Shown here one piece after another: positions 38,554 to 53,396 of a stretch of DNA of 64,000 bases. Origin of the DNA: Raphanus sativus (taxonomy: Eukaryota; Streptophyta; Magnoliopsida; Brassicales; Brassicaceae); the NCBI RefSeq assembly GCF_000801105.2, contig NC_079516.1:44434908-44498907 (forward strand). Direction: 5' to 3'. The notes under the pieces are model-generated. The model did no database searches, had not been told where the DNA came from, and saw nothing but the letters and a program-made list of their open reading frames with translations. Position 1 is the first letter of the stretch, and each line of letters opens with the position of its first letter. The translations under genes and the position numbers were made by a program.

Positions 38554-38677
38554 ATGTCGTGGCAATCGTACGTTGACGACCACCTTATGTGCGATGTCGA
38601 AGGCAGCCAACTCACAGCCGCCGCCATCCTCGGTCATGACGGCAGTGTCTGGGCTCAGAGCGCCGCTTTCCCTCAGG

Positions 38678-38729
<52 letters not shown>

Positions 38730-39335
38730 CTTTTCTCTCATCGGATCCGAGCAATCTCGGATCTCTGTTTCGATTCCACCATCGATCTGTGTTTCTGAAT
38801 CAGTCGAACTGAACTTTAGCGGCTAGGGTTCTTCTAGATCTTATGTCTGATTTTTAGATTTCATCGCAGCGGTCGTTTAAGTGTGTTTGTGATGATTAGA
38901 TTGAGTCGTCTTGGTCAACAAATGTTTTATCTGATGATCTGATAATGTCTTCTTGATATGTTATTACAGTTGAAGACTGAAGAAGTCAATGGGATCAACA
39001 AGGACTTCGAGGAGCCCGGGTTTCTTGCCCCGACCGGTTTATTTCTCGGTGGAGCGAAATACATGGTTATTCAAGGTGAACCAGGAGCTGTCATCCGAGG
39101 GAAGAAGGTAACAAACATATTAACTAACAACCCCGTGCATGTAGATATTATGATTAGAGAATGCGATCATCAGAAAATTGGTTTTTTACAATCTGTGCAG
39201 GGACCTGGAGGTGTTACTATTAAGAAGACGAACCAAGCCTTGGTCATTGGTATCTACGAGGAGCCTATGACTGGAGGTCAATGCAATTTGGTTGTGGAAA
39301 GGCTCGGGGATTACCTCATCGAGTCTGATCTCTAA
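38554..39335 (+). CDS. PRF1: Profilin 1 (vegetative type)
   Basis: Actin-monomer-binding protein of the cytoplasm. Coding exons 38554-38676, 38970-39107 and 39201-39335 give 131 aa in one frame with GT-AG introns at the same two positions as the neighbouring profilin. It starts [20 protein letters not shown], has [15 protein letters not shown], then [20 protein letters not shown], and ends [12 protein letters not shown]. It lacks the GDGQGHH insertion, so it belongs to the vegetative PRF1/2/3 class; synteny fits At2g19760. The first intron opens with a run of about 20 CT repeats. Upstream, only 74 bp separate the ATG from the target duplication of a hAT-type element, and those bases are purine-rich with no TATA box. 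Confidence 0.95.
38683..38722 (+). repeat. (CT)n microsatellite in profilin 1 intron 1
   Basis: About 20 uninterrupted CT units begin just after the splice donor of the first profilin 1 intron. Length is probably polymorphic. Confidence 0.9.
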
Positions 39336-40073
39336 AAATTTCTGTTTCAAAGTCTCTTCTTTTTAACTAAAAAGAATGGTCATTGCCCCCTCCTTTTTCG
39401 TTGTGATTGATTGTAGTGACGCAATCGATTTGATACTTTAGAACCAATTATCTTTGTTTTTGGTCTTCTTGTTCCCGGGTTTGGGTTTGTGTGTCTTGTA
39501 ATGGCATTTGATGATATTATTTTTTTTCTTTCATTAAGTGTTTTCTTGGATTTTGTTTCTTCATAATTTTTTTTTTTATTTTTCTTGGATGGATCTGTGG
39601 TTTGAAATGTTTCTTGGCTTTGGCAATCAAATCAAATTCATCCTAAAATATGTTTCTATGTAACGAGGCTCCATGAGTGCACAAAAAATAATGTAATGAG
39701 TCTCCCTTGAGAAGTCGCGCGATTTGGATAGTGGAGATTTTTCTACATCAGAGATAGGCGTCGCGTCACACGACAGCAGGGGTAGGGATTTCCTAGCAAA
39801 ACATGAAAACAGTGTTACTTGAGCAATGGAAAGAAAAAACATGACTAGGGCTCCTTAATTTCAGATGAATCTTTTGTGTCACCTTTTTTATCCATCCAAG
39901 GTTTTCACCTCTAATCCATTATAAGAAAACAAAAGATCTGATACAACAAGAAAGTAAGTTATAATCCGAACAGAAAAAATGTAACACAAATGAAATCAAC
40001 AAGTAGCATTGGCTTCGTAACTAAAGAAACATTATAAAAAATAAACACACCAAAAGGTAAATATTGGTCCAGT
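39336..40073. other. Convergent spacer between PRF1 and RPS30
   Basis: 3' flanks of two genes. No additional gene, RNA or element recognised. Confidence 0.5.
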
Positions 40074-40896
<823 letters not shown>

Positions 40897-41020
40897 GGTC
40901 GATCACAGATAATCTTCTGGCTTCTCTGGCTCTGCTGTTGGAGGAGACGACGACGATGCTAGGTTAAAACTGTTCAGGGCTACTGCCGTTTATATGTTAG
41001 TTGTTTACTACTACTCTATA

Positions 41021-41026
41021 TGGGCC
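41021..41026. promoter_or_regulatory. Site II-type TGGGCC element between RPS30 and the G-patch gene
   Basis: TATGGGCCCTATTGGGTTTT lies about 125 bp upstream of the RPS30 start. TGGGCC/T (site II) elements bind TCP factors and are typical of plant ribosomal protein promoters. The spacer of 586 bp is shared with the divergent G-patch gene. Confidence 0.5.
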
Positions 41027-41482
41027 CTATTGGGTTTTAAATGAGCCTTGAAAACCACTTGTGTATCCAAACAACAGAACCAGTTTAGTTTTGGTTAAAG
41101 GTTTTTTAATCGAACAAGACTGATCCGGTTCGGCCGGTATACTCGAAACAATTAATTGACAACAGAACCAAATATTTGATAGTCGGTATACTCGGCTAGT
41201 TATTCCTTTTCTAGCTTAGCTTGTTTGTATTTTCCAAATTTTAATAGGAAACCAAAAGTCCGTCTCTATTTAAATCAAAAGCAACTTTTGCGCAACTGAT
41301 CAATGATCACCTTGTCTCAGGGGATTCTAGGGTTTCCTGGATTGCTTGAATCTCACCTTCTTTTGGGTTAGATTTGTTACCAGAAATTCAACTAAATCAG
41401 AAGGTTCTTTTGGATACAAAGGAGGAATCTCAAGTCTAATTAGATCGCTTAAAAAAACAGAGAAAAAAAAGTGTGGAACGTG

Positions 41483-41848
41483 ATGGTGGAGTCCTGCGAA
41501 ACAAGCAGTTCATGGGATGTTGCAATAGATTCATCAAACATAGGGTTTAAGCTTCTAAAGAAACAAGGATGGAAGGAAGGCACTGGTCTTGGAATCTCTC
41601 AACAGGGTATATTGGTGCCTCTACACATTCAGCTCAAAAACAACAAACGAGGACTCGGAGCTGAAAACACAACTAAGAGAAAAGAAGCGGCAAAGCCTCA
41701 CTCTATTGCTACAGATTCTAAACAAGTCGCTAAGAAAAACAAGAAACTATCTAAGAAGATGCGGAAGATGATTGAGCATGAGAAACACTTGCAGGAAAAG
41801 GAATTTGAACGAGCTTTCTTTAGGGAGTTCTGGCCTGATAATGTATAA
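41483..41848 (+). CDS. Small G-patch domain protein
   Basis: Intron-less frame of 121 codons; the frame also runs open upstream through a GTG at 41471, but the first ATG is 41483. A G-patch occupies about residues 18-60: GFKLLKKQGWKEGTGLG, then QGILVPL, IQ and NNKRGLGA, with the glycine spacing of RNA-binding/helicase-activating G-patch proteins. A lysine-rich helix (KKNKKLSKKMRKM) and an acidic-aromatic tail ending FERAFFREFWPDNV follow, which resembles the end of GPATCH11-like proteins. It is short for that family, so it may be a minimal version. Probably nuclear, in RNA processing, by family. I do not recall an Arabidopsis gene at exactly this position. Divergent from RPS30. Confidence 0.8.
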   Translation: MVESCETSSSWDVAIDSSNIGFKLLKKQGWKEGTGLGISQQGILVPLHIQLKNNKRGLGAENTTKRKEAAKPHSIATDSKQVAKKNKKLSKKMRKMIEHEKHLQEKEFERAFFREFWPDNV

Positions 41849-42268
41849 TATCTCGACTACAGTTCTTTCTTTCTTTGTTCCTTTTCAAACTTAATATTGG
41901 TAAACGTTATATCAGAATAACTAAACCAAACGAACCTCCATGCTAAAAAGCCAACTCATTATTTGGTTGAATTGCCTTCTCTCGGTTGCGACTTCTGTTA
42001 TGTTATAAAGGTAACAGGTTGCTTCCAGACATCACACAATGGGAGGAGTTTTGGTATTACTCACTCAAAACAATAAGAAACTCATAAAGATGACTAATTG
42101 TCTTATCGAACTTAGAACATAAGAATTAAATTACCAAAATGGGCAAGTGATCAAAACAAGCAAAGTCTTCTTCTCTTTCTGTCTTTCATCTAAAGACATC
42201 AAATTAAAAAAAAAAAAAAGCTGAAACAATATTTTAAGGATAAGGGATTGTGTGAGACTGTTTTCTCT

Positions 42269-42902
<634 letters not shown>

Positions 42903-43000
42903 TTTTCCTCGATCTCTCTTCTCTTCTCTTCACAAAGGAGTTGGAGACGGCACAGAGTGAGAGAGGGAGAGAGAGATAACAATCAAGGAGGGAGGTAACA

Positions 43001-43048
43001 AAACCCTAATATATTATAATTTGGGCCGAATATAATAACTGATGGGCT
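43001..43048 (-). promoter_or_regulatory. RPL31 promoter: telo-box and site II elements
   Basis: About 100-145 bp upstream of the RPL31 start lie AAACCCTAA (43001-43009, telo-box), TGGGCC (43022-43027) and TGGGCT (43043-43048). The telo-box plus site II pairing is the classical arrangement that coordinates ribosomal protein genes with cell division in Arabidopsis. Confidence 0.7.
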
Positions 43049-43495
43049 TTTGCATACGGTCAAGTCTGTGTAGGGGTTATGCTAAGATAGTCCACCACTC
43101 TCATCTTCTTTTTCTGCAAATGTGTTAAAAACAAGTTGGTTTTTGGTGGGTTCGAATGGAGATGTCAGCACTACAAGTCCTGGAACATCGCATTTTCTAT
43201 TTTCGTTATTGAATAAAAGTCAAGTTTAAATTTTGAACCGACTCAGTTCACATGTTTATTACATCATCAGTATATAAGAACGATTTTTGTTTGCCTAATT
43301 CGTTAAGACAAGAAACTTTGAGGTTTAATCAAAAGTTCATATCACAAGCCACAAGAAACATAAGCATAAGAAAACACATTTTAAAATAATAAAAAAAAAA
43401 ACCATAGTGTTGTGATTCAATTTCAACAAAAACAATTTCATAAACCCTCTTTAGCAAAATCTGTTTTACTTCAAACACACATCTTGAATAAAAGC

Positions 43496-44333
<838 letters not shown>

Positions 44334-44555
44334 CTAACAAACACCAAACCGATCAAAATAGAAATGAATAATACTAAAATCAAATATACACACATGAAAA
44401 AATCGATGGAAATGTTACCAAGCCTAATAAATCAATCAAATCAGAACCGATCTAAAAGCTCACCGTGAAATTTAGTAGCGAGAGAGCGAGAGGCGTTTAA
44501 TGGTGGCGCCGGAGCTTCGTTATAGAGTGTTTATAACTGACCACCGAAAAGAATA

Positions 44556-44564
44556 AAACCCTAG
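44556..44564 (-). promoter_or_regulatory. Telo-box upstream of RPL28
   Basis: AAACCCTAG lies about 235 bp before the RPL28 start codon. Together with the equivalent motif at RPL31 it suggests shared growth-linked control. Confidence 0.5.
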
Positions 44565-45873
44565 CTACTTTGAAGGAAATTAATTTGAGTGGAAAGTCTA
44601 TATTACCCCTACACACAATCAAATTATTGAGATTCTCGACCGAACCGTGATTCTCGGTTCATTTCAGATGGTACACTTGCAAACCGATCGACAAGAATCC
44701 ACTTTCCAAATTACTAATTACTCCCTTACATTCTTAAAATTTCTGAAGCCAGAGTTGACGTTTACATTTGTTCTTACAAATTAATGCCTTAAGTGATATG
44801 ACCCATTTCTGAGGACATTTGCTCAAATGCAATGCTTACAGATGAAAACTGAGTCTTCCGTTAGTGGTACTGGTAGCCTATTCGAGTTAGCGTTGTTGCC
44901 AAAAGTTACAGCGAGCTTCAAAGACGTCACAGACAGCAGCAGAAGGAGCAATATCTAGGGAAGTAAACGACGTCGTCTGTACTGGGTATAAAACTGTACA
45001 AGGGAGACATACTAATGGGCCTTTTACAAGCTTTCCTAGTTTGTGACCCACTAGGCAAGAGAGTTTACCGACTGTTTTTTAATAGTTTGGTTAGGTCTAC
45101 CAAACTCTCTCTTTGTTGTTGTTTTATTAAAACCAGTTAGGTTTATGGTTTATTGTAGATGAATAATCGGCATTCAAAAAAAAATTGATGAATAATCATT
45201 TGTCTGGTTATTATATAATCAGAATTTCTTTAATAGCCAATATTAATAGAGTGGGAGAAAAAGACAAGTTTGTTACATGAAAATGGTAAGTTATTGGAGT
45301 TGATAGGTGTGTGTTAATTTGGTGGTCGGAATCTTTTTTTTTTTTGAACACTCTTGAGTAGAAATCTAATTCTATGACCACTCTTGAGTAGAAGACAAAA
45401 AAAAACAGTGGATTGGTAAAGTTGTTAAATGAAATAATACTGTAATGAAAATTGGCTAAACACGGCATTAACAAAATTGAACTCGTGATTATTACAAAAC
45501 TATGTATGTATACCGATCAGAACATGGATGTAATAAATTAAAGGAAACCAAAAAAGAAAGAGAAGATACGAATCAGAAAACGGCGACGTTTGGAAGTTCG
45601 GCGCAAATAGAAAAGGCTAATCGGCGTCGGTGGGGAAATGATTAACCGCTGGCCATTAACACAACGAGCCTTTCTTATAACACACAGTCCTCGAGACAGA
45701 GATAGATAGAAAGTGGTCCACTTCTCTCTCTCTCTCTCTCTACATCAAAGAAGACAAACCAGAGCAAAAAGAGCCGTTGAAGCCTAGATAGAATCTACTA
45801 ACCCAAGAAGAGAGTATCCCTTCTCTTTCAATCTCAACACAATAGAAGAGAAAAAGACGCAGCTTTTGGAGTC
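44565..45873. other. Divergent spacer between RPL28 and NDL3
   Basis: No gene seen. A CT dinucleotide run at about 45723-45742 and surrounding pyrimidine/purine-rich sequence form the likely NDL3 leader. TGGGCC at about 45015-45020 is another site II-like motif. Confidence 0.45.
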
Positions 45874-48457
45874 ATGGCTGGTTTAAACGACGACGTCTCA
45901 GTCGACATTGAAGAGATCTACAATGGCGGCAAGGTTTGTTTTACACACTGTCACTAAAGCTTCAAAATTTACTTCCTTTATTTGTTTTTTCTCTCTTTAG
46001 TCTTCTTTCCTCTTTCGTTTTCCCCTTTTGCGCTGGCTGGTTTAAATGGCAAATTAGATTCGTCAAATATCTTGTTTTCCCTCTTATGGGTTTATAGTTT
46101 TCCTAATTAGCTTCCAATCTCACTGGTAATTTACTGTGTTAACTGAAAGAAATATATTCCCCTTTCCGATTGAAACCAATGTATATTATTATTAGCTGTT
46201 TTTTTTTCTTTCTCAGACTAGATTTAGTCTGTATGCTCATTTTTATTTACAAGTTGGGATCTTTAAAAAAAAAAGTTGTTATACTTTTGTCTGATGATAA
46301 TCCTTTGAATGAAATCTGTCAACTTGGGTGTTTGTTTGATTCGAATCTCCTTTTCTTCTGCATAAAAGGTCAAGAGGCTACCTTGAAAAAATGTTATCTT
46401 TTTTTGATGCTCTATGATTGATATGTGATGTCTGACTTTTTTTAAGTGACAACTTATCTCTTCTGCTGATTCTCTGAGTCTTTGCACATGGGAGAATCTA
46501 TTGAGAACCTTATTTATTTTTTTGTGTGGTCTGGAACAAAGTTGGAATGTTCCTTTCTTAGCTGTATTAGTTAGTACCTCCTTAAAAGATACAAATAAAA
46601 ATCGTAGAAACTATTGTAGTTTCTCTAAATGTTGAGCTGATTTCGGATAAGACTAATGGTGTGTGTGTGTGTGTGTGTATGATAATCAAGCTTGTGGCAT
46701 TGTAATTTGGATAGACTGATTCAGTTCTTTCTTTTTTTCTATCTTTTTGGCAGGAACATCATGTCAAAACTTGCCATGGCTTAGTTTCAGTTGTTGTCTA
46801 TGGAGACCAAGAGAAGCCAGCATTGATCACTTATCCAGATGTAGCATTAAATTGTAAGAGTGGTGAAATATATGCATTGTGGTTACATGGTTTATATTCA
46901 CTTTCACATCACCTGATTTTTAGATTTTGTTATGTTTGGTGTAGACTTGTCTTGCTTCCAAGGACTGTTTCTCTGCCCTGAAGCAGTGTCCTTACTCCTC
47001 CATAACTTCTGCATCTACCATATTAGCCCCCCAGGACATGAGGTTTGCAAAATTGATTCTCTTGAAACTATTTATCTGTTTGTATATCTACTTTTGCTGC
47101 TTGCTTGCTCACGTTTTGTCGGTTCTACAAAGAGTTTTTGTAGTTCGGAGCTGCTCCAGTTTGTTCCAATGATCCTTCGCCTTCTGTTGAAGACCTAGCC
47201 AACCAGATTCTTGAAGTGTTGAACTTCTTTAGGTAACGCTTGGATCAACCAACTCTAAGGTTTCAACATTGGGAGTTACTTTATGATCCATAAAATGTGT
47301 ATAATGTCTCTTTGCAGCCTGGAGTCAGTGATGTGCATGGGGATCACAGCTGGTGCCTACATCCTTTCCTTATTTGCTGTATGTTACCCATTGAGGCTCC
47401 TTGGAGATTTATGTGTCACACAATACTTAATTACTTAATCAGTGATTGTTTAAATGGGTTTTGCAGATAAAACATAAAGATCGAGTTTTGGGTCTGATTC
47501 TGATATCGCCTCTATGCAAAGCACCCTCATGGTCTGAATGGTTTTATTACAAGGTTTGTTTATTTTTATATAAAAAATCTACAAAAGCCACACATCATTT
47601 GCATCAAGACGAGTATATAACATTGTTGTTAGTACTAATTTCTCTGCAGGTAGTGTCAAACTTGTTGTACTATTACGGCATGTCTGGATTGTTAAAAGAT
47701 CGTTTCCTTCAGAGGTACTTCAGTAAGGTAAAATCTTTCTTGTGATTCCTATAGCAAACCCTGCATATGTAACTCAGTAGACATGGATTTTGATATTGTT
47801 TTGAGCCACGACAGGAAGCTCGTGGTAGCTCTGATGTTCCAGAGCGTGATGTAGTACATGAATGCAGAAGGGTCAGTGCTTCAAACTCAGTAGTTGTCTT
47901 TTAGATGGATACACACCTTAAAACTTAGTAGTGGTAACACTTTCTGTATGTTTGTTCAGCTGCTTGGCGAAAGACACGGTATTAGCCTGAGGAGGTTTCT
48001 GGAAGCAATCAACAGGAGACATGACATAACAGATGGGTTGAGGAGTTTGAAATGTCGTACACTCATATTTGTTGGAGACCAATCTCCTTTCCACTCTGAG
48101 ACTCTTCACATGGTGGCTGCATTAGACAGAAAATACAGCGCCTTGGTTGAGGTAAAAACTAAAAGCTCTTTTTAGCTTTCAGGCTTTTAGATTCTTGGGA
48201 CATGGTTTGATGTTTGTTTTGTTTTGAGATAGGTGCAAGCTTGTGGATCAATGGTGACAGAAGAGCAACCACATGCGATGTTGATACCAATGGAGTTTTT
48301 TCTCATGGGGTTTGGGTTGCATCGGCCTGGTCGGGTTAGTGATAGCCCTACGAGTCCACTCAGTCCGTCGTGTATTTCTCCGGAGCTTCTGTCTCCGGAG
48401 AGCCTTGGTTTGAAGCTGAAGCCAATAAAGACTCGGGTTCCCACCACCAAATGTTAA
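45874..48457 (+). CDS. NDL3: N-MYC downregulated-like protein (NDL3)
   Basis: NDR-family protein. Arabidopsis NDL proteins bind the G-protein beta subunit AGB1 and influence auxin transport (known for the family, strongest for NDL1). Ten coding exons: 45874-45933, 46754-46853, 46945-47042, 47144-47232, 47318-47378, 47467-47553, 47650-47727, 47815-47871, 47960-48151, 48233-48457. The product is 348 aa, one frame throughout. It starts [31 protein letters not shown] opens the alpha/beta-hydrolase fold. At the nucleophile elbow GITAGAY (about 124-130) there is no serine, so it is a non-catalytic hydrolase fold as usual for NDR proteins. The Ser/Pro-rich tail ([20 protein letters not shown]) is a likely phosphorylation region. 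Synteny fits At2g19620. The first intron is long (820 bp). Confidence 0.95.
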
Positions 48458-48927
48458 AACGAACATTGATTCTTTTTTTCCCTCTCATATTCTTTGATTA
48501 AATTGTATTTGTTGTTGTACTCTCTTATATGTAGTCCGATTAAACTCAAAAAACACTTTTATGTAGTAAGAGATGGTAGTTTTATGGGTTCGTTTCGTAT
48601 CATTACAAAACGTTGAAGATTGTTCGTCAGTTTGTTTCAGGACATATAAAAGTTAAAGAAAGCAAACCAAGAAAAAAATAGAATTTCCTACCTTTTTTAC
48701 CCAAAAAAAAAAAAGAATCACAAAACATTAAAAGAAAAATGAAGCAAAGTTACAAGTCTTCGTGTAAGAGATTCATTTTATACAGTTTCCACTTTGGTTT
48801 TCTCCTGATCTCGCGAAACATCTATACATCCTGGAACACAATCGAGTGTTCTCACTCATTCATTTGCCTTTTGCCTTATAGCCTCTTGTGATCAAATGTG
48901 GCTTTGATGTAGTACTGAGAAACATCA
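48458..48927. other. Convergent spacer between NDL3 and KEA4
   Basis: 3' untranslated regions of two genes; a poly-A run near 48702 and AAAAG-rich DNA. Nothing else seen. Confidence 0.5.
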
Positions 48928-51900
48928 TCAAGAATCGTGAAGAGAACCTTGGATCATTAGTGATATACGCTTTGCACTCTCCAAATGATACAAATCTCCT
49001 TTCAAACCAATCTGATACAGATGAATAAAAGAAAAGTCCAAAAGTTGAGTTTGAGCCAAAGCGGTAGCTGCAGAGAGAGAGAAAATAGACAGAGATGTTT
49101 TAGATGTACCTCAGTTGAGTTATCTGGAGAGAACCACCGTAAGAGCACTCCTAAATGTACAACGGCCGGTATCAATTTGAATAGAAATGGTGTCGTTACC
49201 TGCAACATTTTTTACTTGTTAAGTTACTAAACAATATTGATTTTTTTTTTAGGTATGTGAAATCTACTGCTAATTCCTTGAGAAAGCAAGTTCCGAGTCA
49301 AATATTCGTTTAAAAAAAATGAATATGATGTACTGGACCATACCAAGCTTAAAGCAGTTGTTCCCAGGAGCAGGAGGTACAGTTTGCTCTGCAAAATAAA
49401 CACAAACCCCCCTTCAGTGTTATAGCTCAGCCAAAAGCAGATTATATGGTACCACGCGGTCTGGAAGATATATATTTCTTACTTGGGATCTAAATAATCA
49501 AAGAAGCATTCGATTGCTTACCTCAATTAGGTGAAGATTTGATGCTCGACTTAGCAGAACAAAAGCAAATTCCCCAATCTGCGCAAGTGACATTCCAACC
49601 TATAGACAAGAAAACTGTGAGGCCTCTTTCTCTCTCCTCACGAGAAGGTTTGCAATTTATATTAAAGTAGGTTCACTTCTTACCAGTACTGCAGTTCTGT
49701 TATTGTATCCAAAGACTTTAACAACAATTGCAACTACCACGGTCTTTATCACTATCACCAGTAACACTGCTGCTACCAAGATGTCAACATGGTTCCACAA
49801 GAAGTGCATATGTATCAACATTCCAATACTAGCAAGGAATAGTGCTGCAAAAAAATTGCGGATGGGTTCCACCTGCAAAGGGAACCAGAAACAATAAGAA
49901 CGGCTGTATAAGGTAAAGTATATTTTTATGCTATAGACAAAGAAGGGTATTGTATTTCATCAAAATTTCAATGATACATATAGCAAGAACGACACTTTTG
50001 AAATAAAGATTGTCCAAAGAATCAAAACTTGACTTCTTACTTGTTCAAGAGTGTGCTGAGCAAGATCAGTTGTTGAGATCATCACTCCCGCCGCAAAGGA
50101 ACCCAACTCAAGACTTAAACCGAGCTTGTCACTACACTGAAGAATCCAAAACGATACTGTGGTTATGAATTTAAAATTTGACAGGCACACATGTGCAAGA
50201 AGATGATAGGTAAGAAGAACACGTGGTCAGACTAACCCAAGCGACAAGCAAGCAAAATGCTACAGCTGCCAACTGGTAGAGCTCGTTAGTCTGCCAAATA
50301 TTTATAGAACGCTTTAGTTGATAAACACCTTAAAGACCAAAATGGAAGCAGGTAAAAAAAATGTGTGTATACCTGAGAAGAAAGGCTTGTCATAAGTTTT
50401 AGAAACCAAGGTACCCAGGTACGTGACAATACAAACAAAGCAGCCAGAAACGCAATCAAAATAGCCAACCTGGATAGAATTACCAGACGATCAAAAGTAA
50501 TGAAGTGTCAAAACCACATCACAACAAGTGGAAAAAAGGAAAGAAGGCTATCGTCTGATATTTTAACAGAACTTCCTGGAGAAGAAATACATACGATTTA
50601 GCCATGGACAACATTCCTTGAAGGACACCAGAAGTGCCACCAAGAACCGGAAGGAGAGCAAAAAGTAAACCCACAGCACAATCCTAGTTATTCATGAAAC
50701 CATAAATTAAATATCTAATGAAAGTAACTGTTGAATTGTAGGGTAAGCGAAAAAAGGCTGTAAAATCATATTAGATATGCTATTGTTTGAAGAGTGACCA
50801 AGTAGATACCTGAAGGATTAGAGTCCCAACGGTAATCTGACCATGAAGAGCACTTATGCTATTTTTTTCCATTAAAAATTTCAAAACCTGGTACAAGAAT
50901 CACGGCGAGGTAATGATGTCACATAAGGATCAAGCCTAAATAGCAAACTAGGAAAACATAAACGGTACAATAAAGAGAAGATAAAATACAGTGCGGTGAG
51001 CACAAAGGAATAAATTCAAACATTGTAGAAGAAGAACACAATATTATACATGCAAAAATACAAACGTGACATTAGAACATACCACAGCTGTTGATGACAT
51101 CGAAAGAAATGCACCAACGAATATTCCTTCTGTTAGTTTACCGCCACATAACTGCAATGAAGAAACAGCTAAGTCAACCGAATGCATTCTAAGTTCACGA
51201 CGATTCATACACGACTTGACAAATAACTCTTTCTTTAACTAGATTGCTGCTGGCCTGCTACTATTTAGAACATACCGAGGCTGTTATCCCACTCAAGCAC
51301 ATGAATAAAAATATCTGAAGAAGACCTCCTGGAATAGCTACTGCACGAACTACACGAAGCTGCAACCACAAAGTACAATAACTGTGTTAAAAGTTTCAAT
51401 CGGTAGGTACAACGAAATAAGAGAAACATAAGAGGGTGAAAACATGCAAACCTTTGCTGCAGAAAATTCTAATCCTAAAGCAAAAAGGAGAAAGATAACA
51501 CCAAATTGAGCTACTGTTTCAACCTGTGCTACACAAAAATTAAAAGATATCAACCCCTTGTCAACCATTTACATAACCAGACAACAAAAGAGGAACTTTG
51601 GAGAACTAAAGCTGATGTAAGTTACCTGCACCATTTCACTAACAAAGCTTAACCCACCCGGTCCAATGACAGACCCAGCCAATAGATACCCAGTAATGAC
51701 CTGCCATATAAGTAGTGTAGAAATTAAATAATGGTTCGATCATTCAACTTGGCAACAAATACTCAAAATCTGATAGAATAAAACAGAAAGCCACAAGCTC
51801 TGCAAAGGAAGGGTGTGCTCACCGGTTGACCAGCACAAGCAAAGGCAATTCCACCACAAGTAGCAGAAACAATGACGACAACCAGATCTGATATCAACCT

Positions 51901-53002
51901 AATGTACCGTTTAAGAGAGATGTGCCCAACAAAATAAAAAAAAAGTTAGGTAGATTCTTACATAACATAACCGAAAGAAAAAGAATTAGCCTAACGAATG
52001 CTATAGTTACCTTAAATCAAGCTGCAGTACAGGGTACTTGGATTTTGGATTGGACATGATAAAAACGTTGTCCTGGATTGGAATTGAAGTAAAATCGCAT
52101 TACGGGAATGTGATCACAAACGGGTGCATAGGAGATGTATACTCTTCAGTACATATGATTTAAGACTAGCTTACCTTCCTATCAATCAGTCTTGGAGTAT
52201 CTTCGACGCCATTCTCGTTATCCAAATTAAAGAATGATCTATAAAGTAAAAGGCACTGGTTATGTAACAGCACAACTAGTTGCAGGAATAAACTGCCAAA
52301 GAGGGTAAAATTATGAGGAAGACTCACTTCTCCTCTTTGGTCTTGGTCTCATTTTTCTTGGGCTTAACTCGAGCAACAGTCTCGAGAACAGCCTAATAAG
52401 CATAACAAATGCCTTAAAAGAAATCTGAGTAGCGTGCTGTGTAAAGGAAATAACGCCACAATCGAGAGAAAGAAAGAAGAAGATGGAAAACTTGCAAATG
52501 AACCAACCTGCTGATCAGCAACACTATTATTGAAGCTTCCTGGATCAGGAACTGCAAAACAACAACACAAAACAGCACATTCAACATGCAATATATAACG
52601 CCTTTTATCAATGGCTAGAACCCAGTAACAATCATAAAATCTATAATAGTGCTAATCAATCAATCAATCAATCTAGTGGGAGACCAAAAACAAGCTGATC
52701 TCTGAAGAAGACATAAAACCCCTAGCTATAGCTCTTCAGAGAACGTTACTATTAGAACAAAAATTCAAGATCTAGTAGTAAGACGAACCATCATTCTGGT
52801 CATTCTCAGGAAACTCCTTCTCAAGCGCACGATCGATCATATCCGCGAAACTGTCCTCCTTTGGTTTCGCGCTCGTCGCATTTGACTCAGCGGAGGTTAC
52901 GTTGATCTCCCGAGTGGTAACTGAGTCAGTCCCGATATTATCGGAGTCGGCGGAAAGAGCAAGAGCGAAACTGCAGATCAGAAGAAACGCCAGAAACCTC
53001 AT
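48928..53002 (-). CDS. KEA4: K+ efflux antiporter KEA4
   Basis: CPA2-family K+/H+ antiporter; Arabidopsis KEA4-6 act in Golgi/trans-Golgi/prevacuolar membranes to balance luminal pH and K+. Twenty coding exons on the minus strand (53002-52789, 52551-52508, 52392-52328, 52238-52175, 52072-52011, 51898-51823, 51700-51626, 51523-51452, 51359-51276, 51151-51083, 50887-50810, 50683-50595, 50469-50373, 50290-50237, 50136-50041, 49872-49684, 49599-49522, 49388-49344, 49199-49110, 49011-48928) stay in frame for 574 aa. MRFLAFLLICSFALALS is a signal peptide; an in-frame ATG 45 bp upstream would bury it, so I chose 53002. A polar luminal region precedes the multi-helix exchanger domain (LISDLVVVIVSATCGGIAFA through FALGLEFS to FVLLSRASNL). 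The C-terminal RCK/KTN domain is absent, as expected for the KEA4-6 group. Synteny fits At2g19600. Confidence 0.94.
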
Positions 53003-53396
53003 CGTTTCAACAACACAGAATAATTTCTCAGTTTTACACCGCCGCATCTCAGTGATGGTGGCGCGGCGGAGCGATAGAGAGAGAGTGAGTGAGTGAGATT
53101 GATTTTGCTCGTGTGTGCTTCCTTCTTCGTCGTCTCTCTCTCCTCTTCGAGTGGTTGGAGAACGATAAAGCAGAAAGATTGAGGGGAAATTATAATTTCC
53201 TTTTTATAATTAAAAATTATTAAATTCTTTTTAAAAATTCGTTTATTTTGCTCAAGGGCCAATGTAAAGTGGTAACTGAATCCCTTATCACACGCGCCAT
53301 CCTTTGTGCCTCGTTCTTCTTTTCCTGGCCTGACATAGAGACAAAATATTACCTATCATAATTTTTTTTTTTTGTTTTTTTTTGTAACACTACCTA
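53003..53396. other. KEA4 5' leader and flank
   Basis: Contains GAGAGAGAGTGAGTGAGTGAG in the leader, TTATAATTAAAAATTATTAAA upstream that may serve as core promoter, and T-rich DNA up to a Helitron start. Confidence 0.4.

Noticed and set aside
43140..43160. GGTTCGAATGG, similar to a tRNA B box
   Set aside because: No matching A box, acceptor stem or cloverleaf could be built around it; no tRNA gene was found in the window.
53003..53047. Upstream in-frame ATG giving 15 extra residues on KEA4
   Set aside because: It would place a charged segment before the evident signal peptide; start at 53002 fits the family better.
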